Below the pieces are notes generated by a model. That model saw only the letters and a list, made by a program, of their open reading frames with translations. It had not been told where the DNA came from and did no database searches. From Selenomonadales bacterium 4137-cl (GTDB lineage Bacteria > Bacillota > Negativicutes > Sporomusales > UBA7701), in contig JAUOZS010000001.1 of NCBI GenBank assembly GCA_032334055.1, forward strand, positions 1 to 64,000: DNA of 64,000 bases, read 5' to 3'. Shown piece by piece: positions 41,164-50,772 of this stretch; positions within the stretch are counted from its first letter, which is position 1, and each line of letters begins with the position of its first letter. A program made the position numbers and the translations under genes.

Positions 41164-41949
41164 GTGCAAGAACAGATTATCGAGAAAGTTATGGATGAGA
41201 TCAAAAAGCGGATGGAAACCCAGGCCCCGGCTGCCGCAGCCCCGGAAAAGCCACGGTTCGCCCTGGGCATCACCGAATTCGTCGGCACCGCGGTCGGCGA
41301 CACGGTCGGGCTGGTCATCGCCAATGTCGATCCTGCGCTGCATGAGAAAATGAAGCTTGACGCCAAATTCCGCTCGATCGGCATCCTTGGGGCCCGCACC
41401 GGCGCCGGACCGCACATCATGGCCGCCGACGAAGCGGTTAAAGCCACCAATACGGAAATTGTCAGCATTGAACTTGCCAGGGACACGAAGGGCGGCGCCG
41501 GACACGGCTGCCTGATCATTTTCGGGGCTGAGGAGGTTTCCGACGCCCGGCGGGCGATCGAGGTGGCGCTGAAAGAGCTTAACCGGACCTTTGGCGACGT
41601 TTATGCCAACGATGCCGGCCATCTCGAACTCCAGTACACCGCCCGGGCCAGCTTCGCCATCAATAAGGCCTTCAACGCTCCTGTCGGTAAGGCTTTCGGC
41701 CTGGTGGTGGGCGCGCCGGCGGCGATCGGTGTGCTGATGGCCGATACTGCGGTGAAGACCGCCAATGTAGAGCTGGTCGGCCATGCCAGCCCGGCCAGCG
41801 GCACCAGCTTTTCCAATGAGACGATCATTATGATCACCGGCGATTCCGGCGCGGTCCGTCAGGCGGTCATCGCCGCCCGGGAAATCGGCAAGAATGTGCT
41901 GGAAGCGATGGCCGGTCCGGCGCCTTCCGTTACGACCCCTTATATTTAA
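41164..41949 (+). CDS. pduB: PduB-type tandem BMC shell protein
   Basis: Two BMC domains in one 261-aa chain (FALGITEFVGTAVGDTVGLV and the later GKAFGLVVGAPAAIGVLMAD) assemble as a trimer. The N-terminus (EQIIEKVMDEIKKRME) is a helical extension like that which ties cargo to the shell. 24 bases after the preceding gene. Confidence 0.93.
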   Translation: MQEQIIEKVMDEIKKRMETQAPAAAAPEKPRFALGITEFVGTAVGDTVGLVIANVDPALHEKMKLDAKFRSIGILGARTGAGPHIMAADEAVKATNTEIVSIELARDTKGGAGHGCLIIFGAEEVSDARRAIEVALKELNRTFGDVYANDAGHLELQYTARASFAINKAFNAPVGKAFGLVVGAPAAIGVLMADTAVKTANVELVGHASPASGTSFSNETIIMITGDSGAVRQAVIAAREIGKNVLEAMAGPAPSVTTPYI

Positions 41950-41970
41950 CCGCCAGGGAGGGAAGGAAAG

Positions 41971-43638
41971 ATGAAAAAGTCTAAACGTTTCGAGGCGTTG
42001 GCTGCCCGCCCTGTCAACCAGGACGGTTTTGTGGTTGAATGGCCGGAGGTTGGCCTCATCGCCATGGGAAGCCCCAATGATCCCGTGCCCAGCATCAAAA
42101 TTGAGAACGGCAAAGTGGTGGAACTCGACGGCGTGCCGCGGGCCAGGTTCGATTTCATCGATCAGTTCATTGCCGATTACGCCATCGATGTCAAGGCAGC
42201 GGCCAAAGCGATGGCGATGGGCGACGCCGAGATCGCCAAAATGCTGTGCGACGTCAACGTGCCGCGGGAAGAGGTCGTCAAGATTACCGCCGGCCTGACT
42301 CCCGCCAAAATCGTCGCCGTCCTGAACACCATGAATGTGGTGGAAATGATGATGGCCCTCCAGAAGATGAGAGCTCGCAAGCGGCCGTCCAATCAGTGCC
42401 ACGTCACCAACGTCGCCGACAACCCGGTGCTGATCGCGGCCGACGGCGCCGAAGCCGCCTACCGCGGCTTTGACGAGATGGAGACGACGGTGGGGGTGGT
42501 CCGTTACGCTCCGTTCAATGCGCTGTCGCTGCTGGTCGGCGGGCAGACGGGCCGCAGCGGCGTTCTCATCCAGTGCGCGCTGGAGGAAGCGACCGAACTG
42601 CAGTTGGGCATGCGCGGCATTACTGCCTATGCGGAGACGATTTCCGTTTATGGGACGGAAAACGTGTTCATGGACGGCGACGACACGCCGTGGTCGAAGT
42701 CCTTCCTGGCGTCCGCTTACGCTTCCCGCGGCCTGAAGATGCGTTTTACGTCCGGAACGGGGGCGGAAGTGCAGATGGGCTACGCCGAGGGCAAGTCGAT
42801 GCTGTATTTGGAAATACGCTGCATCATGGTTACCAAGGGGGCCGGCGTGCAAGGTCTGCAGAACGGTTCTGTCAGCTGCATCGGCGTGCCGGCGGCCGTT
42901 CCCTCGGGCATCCGCGCCGTGCTGGCGGAAAACCTCTGCACGACTATGCTCGACTTGGAGGTCGCTTCCAGCAACGATCAGACCTTTACTCACTCGGACA
43001 TCCGCCGGACGGCGAGAACGCTGATGCAGATGCTGCCTGGCACCGATTTCATCTGTTCCGGCTACAGCGCCGTTCCCAACTACGACAACATGTTCGCCGG
43101 TTCGAACTGGGACGTGGACGATTACGACGACTGGAACGTCATCCAGCGCGATCTGGTGGTCGACGGCGGCCTGCGTCCCGTGCCGGAGGAAGAGGTGGTC
43201 GCCGTGCGCAGCAGGGCGGCCAAGGCCCTGCAGGCGGTGTTCCGGGAACTGGGGTTTCCGGCCATTACCGACGCCGAGGTGGAAGCCGCGACCTACGCCC
43301 ACGGCAGCAAAGACATGCCGCCGCGCAATGTGGTGGAAGACCTCAAGGCCGCTCAGGATATGATGAAGCGCGAGATCACCGGCCTGGATGTGGTGAAAGC
43401 CCTGGCCAAGAACGGCTTCGAGGACCTGGCCGGCAGCGTGCTCAACCTCCTGAAGCAGCGCATCTCCGGGGATTATCTGCACACGTCGGCGATCCTGGAC
43501 AAAAACTTCAATGTCATTAGCGCCGTCAACAACTGCAACGATTACCGCGGGCCGGGGACGGGCTACCGCCTTAGCCCCGAGCGGTGGGAAGAGATCAAGA
43601 ATATCAGCCAGGCCAGCAAGCCGTCTGACTTCGATTAA
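41971..43638 (+). CDS. pduC: B12-dependent diol dehydratase, large subunit
   Basis: The 555-aa subunit carries the active site for coenzyme-B12-dependent conversion of 1,2-propanediol (or glycerol) to the aldehyde. Family segments are VNQDGFVVEWPEVGLIAMGSPNDP, RKRPSNQCHVTN, QCALEEATELQLGMRGIT and SGYSAVPNYDNMFAGSNWD. Length matches Salmonella PduC (554). Whether propanediol or glycerol is the true substrate cannot be told, though the shell genes and PduP favour propanediol. Confidence 0.95.
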   Translation: MKKSKRFEALAARPVNQDGFVVEWPEVGLIAMGSPNDPVPSIKIENGKVVELDGVPRARFDFIDQFIADYAIDVKAAAKAMAMGDAEIAKMLCDVNVPREEVVKITAGLTPAKIVAVLNTMNVVEMMMALQKMRARKRPSNQCHVTNVADNPVLIAADGAEAAYRGFDEMETTVGVVRYAPFNALSLLVGGQTGRSGVLIQCALEEATELQLGMRGITAYAETISVYGTENVFMDGDDTPWSKSFLASAYASRGLKMRFTSGTGAEVQMGYAEGKSMLYLEIRCIMVTKGAGVQGLQNGSVSCIGVPAAVPSGIRAVLAENLCTTMLDLEVASSNDQTFTHSDIRRTARTLMQMLPGTDFICSGYSAVPNYDNMFAGSNWDVDDYDDWNVIQRDLVVDGGLRPVPEEEVVAVRSRAAKALQAVFRELGFPAITDAEVEAATYAHGSKDMPPRNVVEDLKAAQDMMKREITGLDVVKALAKNGFEDLAGSVLNLLKQRISGDYLHTSAILDKNFNVISAVNNCNDYRGPGTGYRLSPERWEEIKNISQASKPSDFD

Positions 43639-43659
43639 GGCGGAGAGGGTGAGAAAGTG

Positions 43660-44307
43660 ATGCAAATAAGCGAACAGGCAATCAGGGAGATCGTGATGCA
43701 GGTGCTGCAGGGCATGGAAGTGCCGACCGCGCCGGCGGCGCCGAAAGCGGCCGCTGTCGGCCGGCCCATGACGCTTGTCGAAAAAGGGGAAGCCCGTTTT
43801 GCTACTAAGGCCGATGAGGTAGTCATCGCGCTGGCGCCGGCGTTCGGCAAATTCCAGCATAAGACCATCGTCAACATCCCTCACAGCGATGTCTTGCGGG
43901 AGATGATCGCCGGCATCGAGGAGGAGGGCCTTAGGGCGAGGGTAGTGCGGGTCCTGCGTTCGTCGGATGTGGCGTTCGCCGCCCATGACGCGACGAAGCT
44001 AAGCGGCTCCGGCATTGCCGTCGGCATCCAGTCCCGCGGTACCACGGTGATTCATCAGAAGGATCTGCCGCCGCTGAGCAATCTGGAGCTTTTCCCGCAG
44101 GCGCCGCTCCTCGACCTCGAAACATACCGGGCCATCGGCCGCAACGCGGCTAAATACGCCAAAGGCGAGTCGCCGGCGCCCGTGCCGACGAGGAACGATC
44201 AGATGGCCAGGCCGAAGTATCAGGCCAAGGCAGCGGTGCTGCACATCAAGGAAACCGAACACGTCGTGCCTGGCGCCAAGCCGCTGGAACTCGACGTGCG
44301 GTTTTGA
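43660..44307 (+). CDS. pduD: B12-dependent diol dehydratase, medium subunit
   Basis: The 215-aa subunit starts with [20 protein letters not shown], an amphipathic encapsulation-type helix, and then family segments [63 protein letters not shown] 43660 follows GAGGGTGAG. Confidence 0.95.
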   Translation: MQISEQAIREIVMQVLQGMEVPTAPAAPKAAAVGRPMTLVEKGEARFATKADEVVIALAPAFGKFQHKTIVNIPHSDVLREMIAGIEEEGLRARVVRVLRSSDVAFAAHDATKLSGSGIAVGIQSRGTTVIHQKDLPPLSNLELFPQAPLLDLETYRAIGRNAAKYAKGESPAPVPTRNDQMARPKYQAKAAVLHIKETEHVVPGAKPLELDVRF

Positions 44308-44325
44308 CAGGCGGAGGTGAGCGAT

Positions 44326-44841
44326 ATGGTAGAGCAAAAATTGGTCGAAGATATTGTGCGCGAAGTGCTGAAAAGCGTCTATCAGGAAGCCGGCGCCGCG
44401 CAGAAGGCGGCCGCGGTCTCCGCCGCCGCCCTCAGCCCGGAACGGGATTATCCGTTGGCCGCCAAACGGCCGGAGCTGGTTAAAACGCCGACCGGGAAAC
44501 AGTTGGCCGATATCACCCTGGATAAGGTGATCAAGGGAGAAATCGGTCCTGAGGATGTGCGGATCACACCGCAGACCTTGCGGATGCAGGGCGAGATCGC
44601 CGCCGGCGTCGGCCGGGTGCAGTTCGCCCAGAATATGCGGCGGGCGGCCGAACTGACGGCGATTCCCGACAACCGCATCCTCGAAATATACAACGCCCTC
44701 CGTCCCAAACGGTCGACCAAGCAGGAACTGCTGGCGATCGCGACCGAGATGGAGACCAAGTACAACGCCACGATCAACGCCGCTTTCGTCCGGGAAGCCG
44801 CCGACGTTTACGAGCGCCGCAACTGCCTCCGGGCGGACTAG
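44326..44841 (+). CDS. pduE: B12-dependent diol dehydratase, small subunit
   Basis: The 171-aa subunit (VEDIVREVLKSVYQEAG N-terminus; DYPLAAKRPELVKTPTGKQLADITLDKV; RVQFAQNMRRAAELTAIPDNRILEIYNALRP) completes the dehydratase. ATG 44326 follows GGAGGTGAG; it is 18 bases after pduD. Confidence 0.95.
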   Translation: MVEQKLVEDIVREVLKSVYQEAGAAQKAAAVSAAALSPERDYPLAAKRPELVKTPTGKQLADITLDKVIKGEIGPEDVRITPQTLRMQGEIAAGVGRVQFAQNMRRAAELTAIPDNRILEIYNALRPKRSTKQELLAIATEMETKYNATINAAFVREAADVYERRNCLRAD

Positions 44842-44852
44842 GGTAGGAACCG

Positions 44853-46679
44853 ATGACAATCGTCGCAGGGGTCGACATCGGCAACTCCACAACCGAGGTA
44901 TGCCTCGCAAGGTGTGCCCACGGCCGGCCGGCAGAGTTTCTGGCCAGCGGTATAACCAAGACCACCGGAATCAAGGGAACGGTGGCGAATCTGCCGGGCA
45001 TCCTGACGGCGCTCGGGGCGGCGCTCCGGACGGCGGGGCTTGAAACCGCCGATCTCGGGGAGATTCGCATCAACGAGGCCACGCCGGTGATCGGCGACTT
45101 GGCAATGGAAACGATTACCGAGACTATCATTACCGAGTCTACGATGATCGGTCACAATCCGTCCACCCCCGGCGGCATCGGGTTGGGCGTCGGCGTTACT
45201 CAGCCGTTCGACCGCCTCGGAGTTATCGGCCGGGGCGAAAAGGTGATCTGCGTCATCCCGCAGGGAATCGACTATGAGGACGCGGCCCGTGAAATCAACG
45301 GGGCCGTGGCGCGGGGCGTCGACGTTCAGGGCGCGGTCGCCAGGCAGGACGACGCGGTGTTGATTGCTAATCGCCTCACGCGGAAGGTGCCGGTCATCGA
45401 CGAGGTGACCCTCATCGACAAGGTGCCGCTGGGCATGCAGGCGGCGGTGGAGGTGGCCGAACAGGGCCAGTCCGTCAGGACGCTGTCCAACCCTTACGGG
45501 ATTGCGACCGTTTTCGGCCTGGCGGCCGACGAGACTAAGCTGGTCGTCCCCATCGCCCGGGCGCTCATCGGCAACCGTTCGGCGGTGGTGGTCCGCACGC
45601 CCCAGGGGGATGTGAAGGCACGAAGCATTCCGGCGGGTGTGGTGACGGTTTCCGGCATTCGGGGCAAGGCCGATATCGATGTTGATGCGGGCGCCGCCAG
45701 GATCATGGAGGTCGTTGAGCGTGTCCAGCCGGTGGAGGATGTCAAGGGCGAGGCCGGCACCAATGTCGGCGGCATGCTGGAGAGAGTGCGCCAGGTGATG
45801 GCCGATCTTACCGGCCAGGCGCCGGGCGAGATGAAAATCCAGGATGTCCTTGGCGTGGATACCTTTATCCCCCAGAAGGTCAGAGGCGGCCTGGCGGGCG
45901 AGTTCGCCCTGGAAAATGCGGTGGCTCTGGCGGCGATGGTAAAAACCAACCGTCTGCCGATGACGCAGATCGCCGACCAATTGGCCGCTAAGCTGGGGAC
46001 AGGGGTGGTGATTGCCGGGGTGGAGGCTTACATGGCTGTCGGCGGGGCGATGACGACGCCCGGAACGGCGAAACCCCTGGCAATCCTCGATATGGGCGGC
46101 GGGTCGACCGACGCCGCCATCGTTACGCGCGACGACAAGATCAGCGCCATTCACCTGGCCGGCGCCGGCGATATGGTCACCATGCTGATCAATTCCGAAC
46201 TCGGCCTGGGCGATCCGGACCTGGCCGAGAATATCAAGAAGTATCCGTTGGCCAAGGTGGAAAGTCTTTTTCACATGCGGCTGGAGGACGGAACGGTGCG
46301 TTTTTTTGCCGAGAGTTTGCCTCCGGAGGTCTTCGCCCGGGTGGTAATCCTGGCGGAGGGCGGCCTGACGCCCATTCCCGGCGACTATCCGCTCGATAAG
46401 ATCCGCTATGTTCGCCGGGAAGCGAAGAAGAAGGTGTTTGTCGCCAACGCTCTGCGGGCGCTGGCTCGGGTGGCGCCGACCGGCAATATCCGCCACATTG
46501 ATTTCGTCGTGCTCGTGGGCGGATCGGCGCTGGATTTTGAGATCGCGGACATGGTGACCGACGCGCTGGCCGAATACGGCATTGTCTGCGGGCGCGGCAA
46601 CATCAGGGGGACAGAGGGGCCGCGAAACGCGGTGGCTACCGGTCTGGTGCTCTCTTACCTTAACGGGGGAGAGGCCTGA
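44853..46679 (+). CDS. pduG: diol dehydratase reactivase, large subunit
   Basis: The 608-aa ATPase of the reactivating factor exchanges damaged cobalamin in the dehydratase. It starts IVAGVDIGNSTTEVCLAR and has LAILDMGGGSTDAAIVTRDD, an actin/Hsp70-like nucleotide motif. Length matches Salmonella PduG (610). Confidence 0.95.
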   Translation: MTIVAGVDIGNSTTEVCLARCAHGRPAEFLASGITKTTGIKGTVANLPGILTALGAALRTAGLETADLGEIRINEATPVIGDLAMETITETIITESTMIGHNPSTPGGIGLGVGVTQPFDRLGVIGRGEKVICVIPQGIDYEDAAREINGAVARGVDVQGAVARQDDAVLIANRLTRKVPVIDEVTLIDKVPLGMQAAVEVAEQGQSVRTLSNPYGIATVFGLAADETKLVVPIARALIGNRSAVVVRTPQGDVKARSIPAGVVTVSGIRGKADIDVDAGAARIMEVVERVQPVEDVKGEAGTNVGGMLERVRQVMADLTGQAPGEMKIQDVLGVDTFIPQKVRGGLAGEFALENAVALAAMVKTNRLPMTQIADQLAAKLGTGVVIAGVEAYMAVGGAMTTPGTAKPLAILDMGGGSTDAAIVTRDDKISAIHLAGAGDMVTMLINSELGLGDPDLAENIKKYPLAKVESLFHMRLEDGTVRFFAESLPPEVFARVVILAEGGLTPIPGDYPLDKIRYVRREAKKKVFVANALRALARVAPTGNIRHIDFVVLVGGSALDFEIADMVTDALAEYGIVCGRGNIRGTEGPRNAVATGLVLSYLNGGEA

Positions 46680-46680
46680 T

Positions 46681-47130
46681 ATGGTTACGGAAAACGCAGC
46701 GGTCAAACCAAATATCGTTATTTACGTCAACGCCCATTTCGGGCAGGAAGCAAAGCTGCGGGAAGTTCAGGCGGGAATCGAGGAAGAGGGCGTCCCCAGC
46801 TCGTGGAGCGTCGGGGCGGGAGACGCCGCCAGCCTCGCCTGCCGGGGCGCCGCCGAGTCTCCGTTGGGGGTCGGCGTCGGCATCGGCGCGGAGGCGATAA
46901 GCGTTCATTACCACAAACTGCCTGCGGATAAGCCGCTCTTCGTCCTGCCGGCCGGAGAGCCGGGGACCTGGCGACGGTTGGGCAGCAACGCCGCTCGCAT
47001 GGTCAAGGGGACACCTTTTAGGGACTTGGCCGCGAAGGAGACGGACAGCGGCGACGACGACCCGCGACGCCGGCTGACCGACGTAGTTATGGAGATTATT
47101 CGAGAAAGACTTGATGGCCATGGGAGGTGA
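46681..47130 (+). CDS. pduH: diol dehydratase reactivase, small subunit
   Basis: The product ([54 protein letters not shown]) resembles PduH/DdrB. At 149 aa it is some 25-30 residues longer than usual, with a charged C-terminal helix. ATG 46681 lies directly after the pduG stop with GGGAGAGG upstream. Confidence 0.9.
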   Translation: MVTENAAVKPNIVIYVNAHFGQEAKLREVQAGIEEEGVPSSWSVGAGDAASLACRGAAESPLGVGVGIGAEAISVHYHKLPADKPLFVLPAGEPGTWRRLGSNAARMVKGTPFRDLAAKETDSGDDDPRRRLTDVVMEIIRERLDGHGR

Positions 47131-47134
47131 AAGC

Positions 47135-47698
47135 ATGGTCAAAGATGCGCTCGGCCTGATCGAGACAATCGGGTTGGTGGCGGCGATGGAAGCCGCCGAT
47201 GCGGCAGTCAAGGCCGCCAACATCGAACTTCTCGGCTATGAACTTACCAAAGGAGGCGGGATGGTATCCGTCAAGCTGCAGGGCGATGTGGGAGCGGTCA
47301 CGGCCGCGGTGGACGCAGGCGCGAACGCCGCCGGCAAAGTCGGCAGGGTGTGGGCTACTCACGTCATTCCCAGGCCCCATCGCGCATTGACCGGCATGGT
47401 CGAAAGCGAAGACACCGTGGGCCGGAAGGCGCAGACGCCGCCGACCGCGGCTGATGACGGCGGCGCCAGCGGGCCGCCCGCGGACGAAGGCGGCGAACCG
47501 CAGGCGCAGGAAACGGCGCCGGTGGCCGCGAGCAGGGAGGAGTCGGCGGTATCTTCGGAACCGGATACTCGCTCAGCTCCTGTCGAGAAACCAAGCTCGG
47601 AATTGTGCAATTTGTGCGGCGATCCCGCCTGTTCCCGCAAGAAGGGCGACCCGAAAGTAACGTGCCTGCATTACGGAGAAGACAAGGAGGATGAGTGA
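47135..47698 (+). CDS. pduK: PduK-type BMC protein with C-terminal Cys motif
   Basis: A BMC domain (1-95) is followed by a disordered Pro/Glu-rich linker and a terminal cluster [20 protein letters not shown], proposed in PduK relatives to bind an iron-sulfur cluster or zinc. 187 aa. ATG 47135 follows GGGAGGTG. Confidence 0.9.
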   Translation: MVKDALGLIETIGLVAAMEAADAAVKAANIELLGYELTKGGGMVSVKLQGDVGAVTAAVDAGANAAGKVGRVWATHVIPRPHRALTGMVESEDTVGRKAQTPPTAADDGGASGPPADEGGEPQAQETAPVAASREESAVSSEPDTRSAPVEKPSSELCNLCGDPACSRKKGDPKVTCLHYGEDKEDE

Positions 47699-47699
47699 T

Positions 47700-47981
47700 A
47701 TGCGTGGCGAGGCGTTGGGAATGGTGGAAACCAAGGGTTTGGTCGGCGCGATCGAGGCGGCCGACGCGATGGTGAAGGCGGCTAATGTTACGATGGTCGG
47801 CTATGAGAAGATCGGCTCCGGACTGGTTACGGTGATGGTTCGGGGCGACGTGGGCGCGGTCAAGGCCGCTACCGACAGCGGCGCGGCCGCCGCGAGCAAG
47901 GTCGGCGAAGTGATTTCGGTCCATGTGATCCCGCGCCCTCATACCGATATCGAGAAGATACTGCCTAAACTGGAAGGCTGA
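47700..47981 (+). CDS. pduJ: PduJ/PduA-type BMC hexamer shell protein
   Basis: A 93-aa BMC protein almost identical in its core to the 40864 product ([20 protein letters not shown]). ATG 47700 gives 9 bases from AGGAGG; the in-frame ATG at 47691 abuts it. The pair matches the PduA/PduJ duplication of other pdu operons. Confidence 0.93.
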   Translation: MRGEALGMVETKGLVGAIEAADAMVKAANVTMVGYEKIGSGLVTVMVRGDVGAVKAATDSGAAAASKVGEVISVHVIPRPHTDIEKILPKLEG

Positions 47982-48010
47982 AGCGGCGACTGAGCGAGGA
48001 GGCGGGAGGA

Positions 48011-48667
48011 ATGGACCCCGAATTGATCGACGCGGTCGTTGTGTGCATCGCGAAAAGGCTGGCGGACCTTCCCCCGGCGGCTGCCGCGCTCCCGGGCATA
48101 CCGGTGGGCGTATCGAAGCGCCATGTCCATCTATCCGCTAATGACGCAGCCGTCTTGTTCGGGGCCGGGCGGGCGCTGACCAAGGTCAAGGATTTAAAGC
48201 AGACGGGGGAATTCGCCGCCGCCGAAACGGTTACGCTCGTCGGACCTAGAGGGGTCATCCCGGGGGTGCGCGTGCTCGGCCCGTTGCGGCGGGTCAGCCA
48301 GGTGGAGCTATCACGCACCGACAGTTTTCTCCTCGGCATCGTCCCGCCTGTCCGCGACTCCGGCCAACTTGCCGGCTCGGCCGGCGTTGCCCTGGTCGGG
48401 CCGGCGGGGACGCTGACTATGAAGGAGGGCGTCATCGTCGCCGCCCGGCACATCCATATGAGCGTAGAGGACGCGGCCGCCTACGGTGTGGCGGACGGCG
48501 ACCGGGTGTCCTTGGAGGTGCCCGGCCAACGGTCGGTATGCTTTAGGAATGTATTGGTGAGAAGCGGCGCCGGTTTCCGTTTGGAATTCCATGTCGACAC
48601 CGACGAGGCCAACGCCGCCGGGCTGAAGAACGGCGATCTGGTAAGCCTCGTGGGGGTTGGGGGGTGA
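48011..48667 (+). CDS. pduL: phosphate propanoyltransferase
   Basis: PduL converts propionyl-CoA to propionyl-phosphate, recycling CoA inside the shell. Zinc-binding His residues are visible in VGVSKRHVHLS and AARHIHMSVEDA, with the FHVDTDEANAAG end. The N-terminus (PELIDAVVVCIAKRLADL) looks like an encapsulation helix. 218 aa. Confidence 0.95.
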   Translation: MDPELIDAVVVCIAKRLADLPPAAAALPGIPVGVSKRHVHLSANDAAVLFGAGRALTKVKDLKQTGEFAAAETVTLVGPRGVIPGVRVLGPLRRVSQVELSRTDSFLLGIVPPVRDSGQLAGSAGVALVGPAGTLTMKEGVIVAARHIHMSVEDAAAYGVADGDRVSLEVPGQRSVCFRNVLVRSGAGFRLEFHVDTDEANAAGLKNGDLVSLVGVGG

Positions 48668-48671
48668 GCCT

Positions 48672-49457
48672 TTGCAATACAGGGAACTGGTGGACATAGT
48701 CACCCAAGAAGTGTTGCGGCGACTGAACGGCGGAGCGCCGGCCGCCGGACGGGGGGATAGCCGCAAGATCCTCGCCCTCTTCTGCGGCGGAGCCATCGGG
48801 CTGGAGCCGGGACTGGCGGCGCTGGCGGAGCTCCGCGCTTATCCGGCGGATGTCGCCGTTGTACTGTCGGCGGCGGCGGAGAAGATCGTGGGGGCTGAGC
48901 GGGTGCGCGATACGCTGGGAACGGATACTGTCATCGTTACCGCTCAGGACCCTTATCCCGGCCGACTGTTGAGGGAGGCCGACGCCGTCGTTGTCCCGGT
49001 GCTGACGCAGAATACGGCCGCCAAACTGGCCCGAACTTTTTCCGACACCCTTGTCACCACTTTGGCGCTGCAGGCGCTGATGCTGGGCAAGCCGGTGGTT
49101 ATGGCGGCCAACGCCGCTGATCCGCAGGACTGCGGGCGAACCAGCGGCGGGATGGGGCGGGCGCCCGTAAATCTGACGCGGGCGCTGCGGGATAACCTCC
49201 GGCTGATCGAAAGCTACGGCGTCAGGCTGGTGGATGTAAAAATGCTGGCAGCCGAGGTCGGGAGATGTTTCCGGCCCGATCCTGAGCCGGCAACGCTGGC
49301 CCGGGAGAAGAAGGTTTTAATCGACGCGGCGGCCGTCAAGGCGGCGCTCGCCACCGGCAGCGGGAGACTGGCCGTGCCCCGGGGCGCCATAATCACCCCG
49401 CTGGCGGCTGACGCCGCGCGGGAGCTGAACGTCGAACTTGTGCGGGGCGATAGCTGA
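48672..49457 (+). CDS. microcompartment-associated flavoprotein, PduM position
   Basis: The 261-aa product begins with an encapsulation-like helix (YRELVDIVTQEVLRRLNGG) and continues with a flavoprotein-type (HFCD-like) fold: ILALFCGGAIGLEPGLAALAEL, VVVPVLTQNTAAKLA, LGKPVVMAANAAD. Its end, GAIITPLAADAARELNVELV, recalls the end of PduM. It occupies the PduM position but is much longer than Salmonella PduM (about 163). The TTG start at 48672 follows GGGGTGAG. The redox role is unknown. Confidence 0.7.
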   Translation: MQYRELVDIVTQEVLRRLNGGAPAAGRGDSRKILALFCGGAIGLEPGLAALAELRAYPADVAVVLSAAAEKIVGAERVRDTLGTDTVIVTAQDPYPGRLLREADAVVVPVLTQNTAAKLARTFSDTLVTTLALQALMLGKPVVMAANAADPQDCGRTSGGMGRAPVNLTRALRDNLRLIESYGVRLVDVKMLAAEVGRCFRPDPEPATLAREKKVLIDAAAVKAALATGSGRLAVPRGAIITPLAADAARELNVELVRGDS

Positions 49458-49482
49458 TAAGCATTGCATGGGAGAGGATACC

Positions 49483-49773
49483 ATGTGGGTAGGAAAAGTC
49501 ATCGGTACGCTGGTGGCGACACCCAAGGATGAGAGCCTGACGGGCAGCAAGCTGCTGATCGTCCAGCCGCTGGAATTCGACGGCAGGAGCGCCGGAGGGC
49601 CGCTGGTCGCCGTCGATACCATCGGGGCCGGCACCGGGGAAACGGTGCTGGTGGTGGAGGGGAGTTCGGCCAGGCATGTCCATGGCAAACCCAACTCGGC
49701 GGTGGACGCCGCCATCGTCGGCATCATCGACTCCATCGAGCTGGACCGGTCGTTGCTTGCCGAGGAGCGGTGA
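49483..49773 (+). CDS. pduN: PduN/EutN-type BMC vertex protein
   Basis: A 96-aa pentamer-forming vertex protein (MWVGKVIGTLVATPKDESLTG, GKLLIVQPLEF, VAVDTIGAGTGETVLVVEGSSAR). It caps the shell vertices. Confidence 0.93.
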   Translation: MWVGKVIGTLVATPKDESLTGSKLLIVQPLEFDGRSAGGPLVAVDTIGAGTGETVLVVEGSSARHVHGKPNSAVDAAIVGIIDSIELDRSLLAEER

Positions 49774-49776
49774 GTC

Positions 49777-50748
49777 ATGAAGGTATATACCAGAACGGGC
49801 GATAAAGGCGAAACAAGCCTGTTCTCGCGGCAGCGGGTGACCAAGGATAACATCCGGGTGGAAGCGTACGGCACGGTGGACGAGGCCAACGCGGCCATCG
49901 GCCTGGCAAGGGCGTTGCTCGGCAATCGGCCGTGGGCGGAAAGACTGCAGGCCATCCAGCGGCAGCTGGTCGGGGTGAACGCCGACCTTGCCACCGCCGG
50001 CGAGCCGATGCGCGGCGCGTGGCTGACCACCGACAGGGATGTCGCCGCGCTGGAAGGGCTGATCGACGAACTGGAGCGGGTGCGCATCCCGCAGCCGCAT
50101 TTCGTCACGCCGGGCGACTGTCCGGCCGGCGCGGCCCTCGATCTGGCCCGCACGATGGTGCGCCGGGCGGAAAGATGTGTCGTGAGGCTGAGGAAGGCCG
50201 AGGCGATCGCCGAGACGACGCTTGTTTACCTGAACCGCCTCTCCGACCTGTTGTTCGTCATGGCCCGCTGCGTGGAACAGGAAGAGCTGATCGCGTTGAT
50301 TACCCGCAGAGTGCAGTCAATATTGGGAGGGGATAGCATGACAGCCCGGGATTCGATACTTGAGAAGGCCAAACGCGCCATCGACGCGGCGGAAAGCAAA
50401 GCTGCGGAAATAGGCGTGCCAATGGTTATCGCCATCGTCGATCAAGGCGGGAATCTGGTGGCGCAGCACCGGATGGACGGGGCGCTGCTGGCGAGTATCT
50501 CCATAGCTCTCGATAAGGCTTATACGGCTACGGCCCTCAAGATGACCACCGAGCAGGCCGCGGCGCTGGCGCAGCCCGGTCAGATGCTGTACGGGATCAA
50601 TACCACGGATGGCGGCCGGATGGTGGTATTCGGCGGCGGCCTGCCCATTGTCGCGGACGGGGTCGTTGTCGGCGGGCTGGGTGTCAGCGGCGGTTCGGTG
50701 GAGGATGACATCCGCGTGGCGAACGCCGGGTTGGCCGCCTGGCGGTAA
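49777..50748 (+). CDS. pduO: corrinoid adenosyltransferase fused to a heme-binding GlcG-like domain
   Basis: The N-terminal domain (1-185) is a PduO-type ATP:cob(I)alamin adenosyltransferase (TRTGDKGETSLFSRQRV, EAYGTVDEANAAIGLAR, LARTMVRRAERCV). Residues about 190-323 are the GlcG/HbpS-like domain (AIVDQGGNLVAQHRMDGA, GGLPIVADGVVVGGLGVSGG). Together they make the adenosylcobalamin needed by PduCDE. 323 aa; starts 3 bases after pduN. Confidence 0.95.
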   Translation: MKVYTRTGDKGETSLFSRQRVTKDNIRVEAYGTVDEANAAIGLARALLGNRPWAERLQAIQRQLVGVNADLATAGEPMRGAWLTTDRDVAALEGLIDELERVRIPQPHFVTPGDCPAGAALDLARTMVRRAERCVVRLRKAEAIAETTLVYLNRLSDLLFVMARCVEQEELIALITRRVQSILGGDSMTARDSILEKAKRAIDAAESKAAEIGVPMVIAIVDQGGNLVAQHRMDGALLASISIALDKAYTATALKMTTEQAAALAQPGQMLYGINTTDGGRMVVFGGGLPIVADGVVVGGLGVSGGSVEDDIRVANAGLAAWR

Positions 50749-50772
50749 TGATGTGTCCGGGGGAGGATGGCA

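Noticed and set aside
41131..43986. 951-codon open frame on the minus strand opposite pduB and pduC
   Set aside because: It mirrors the high-GC codon pattern of the pdu genes, is His/Arg-rich without domains, and the plus-strand genes are certain.
44838..46706. 622-codon open frame opposite pduG
   Set aside because: Antisense shadow of a well-identified gene with similar composition bias.
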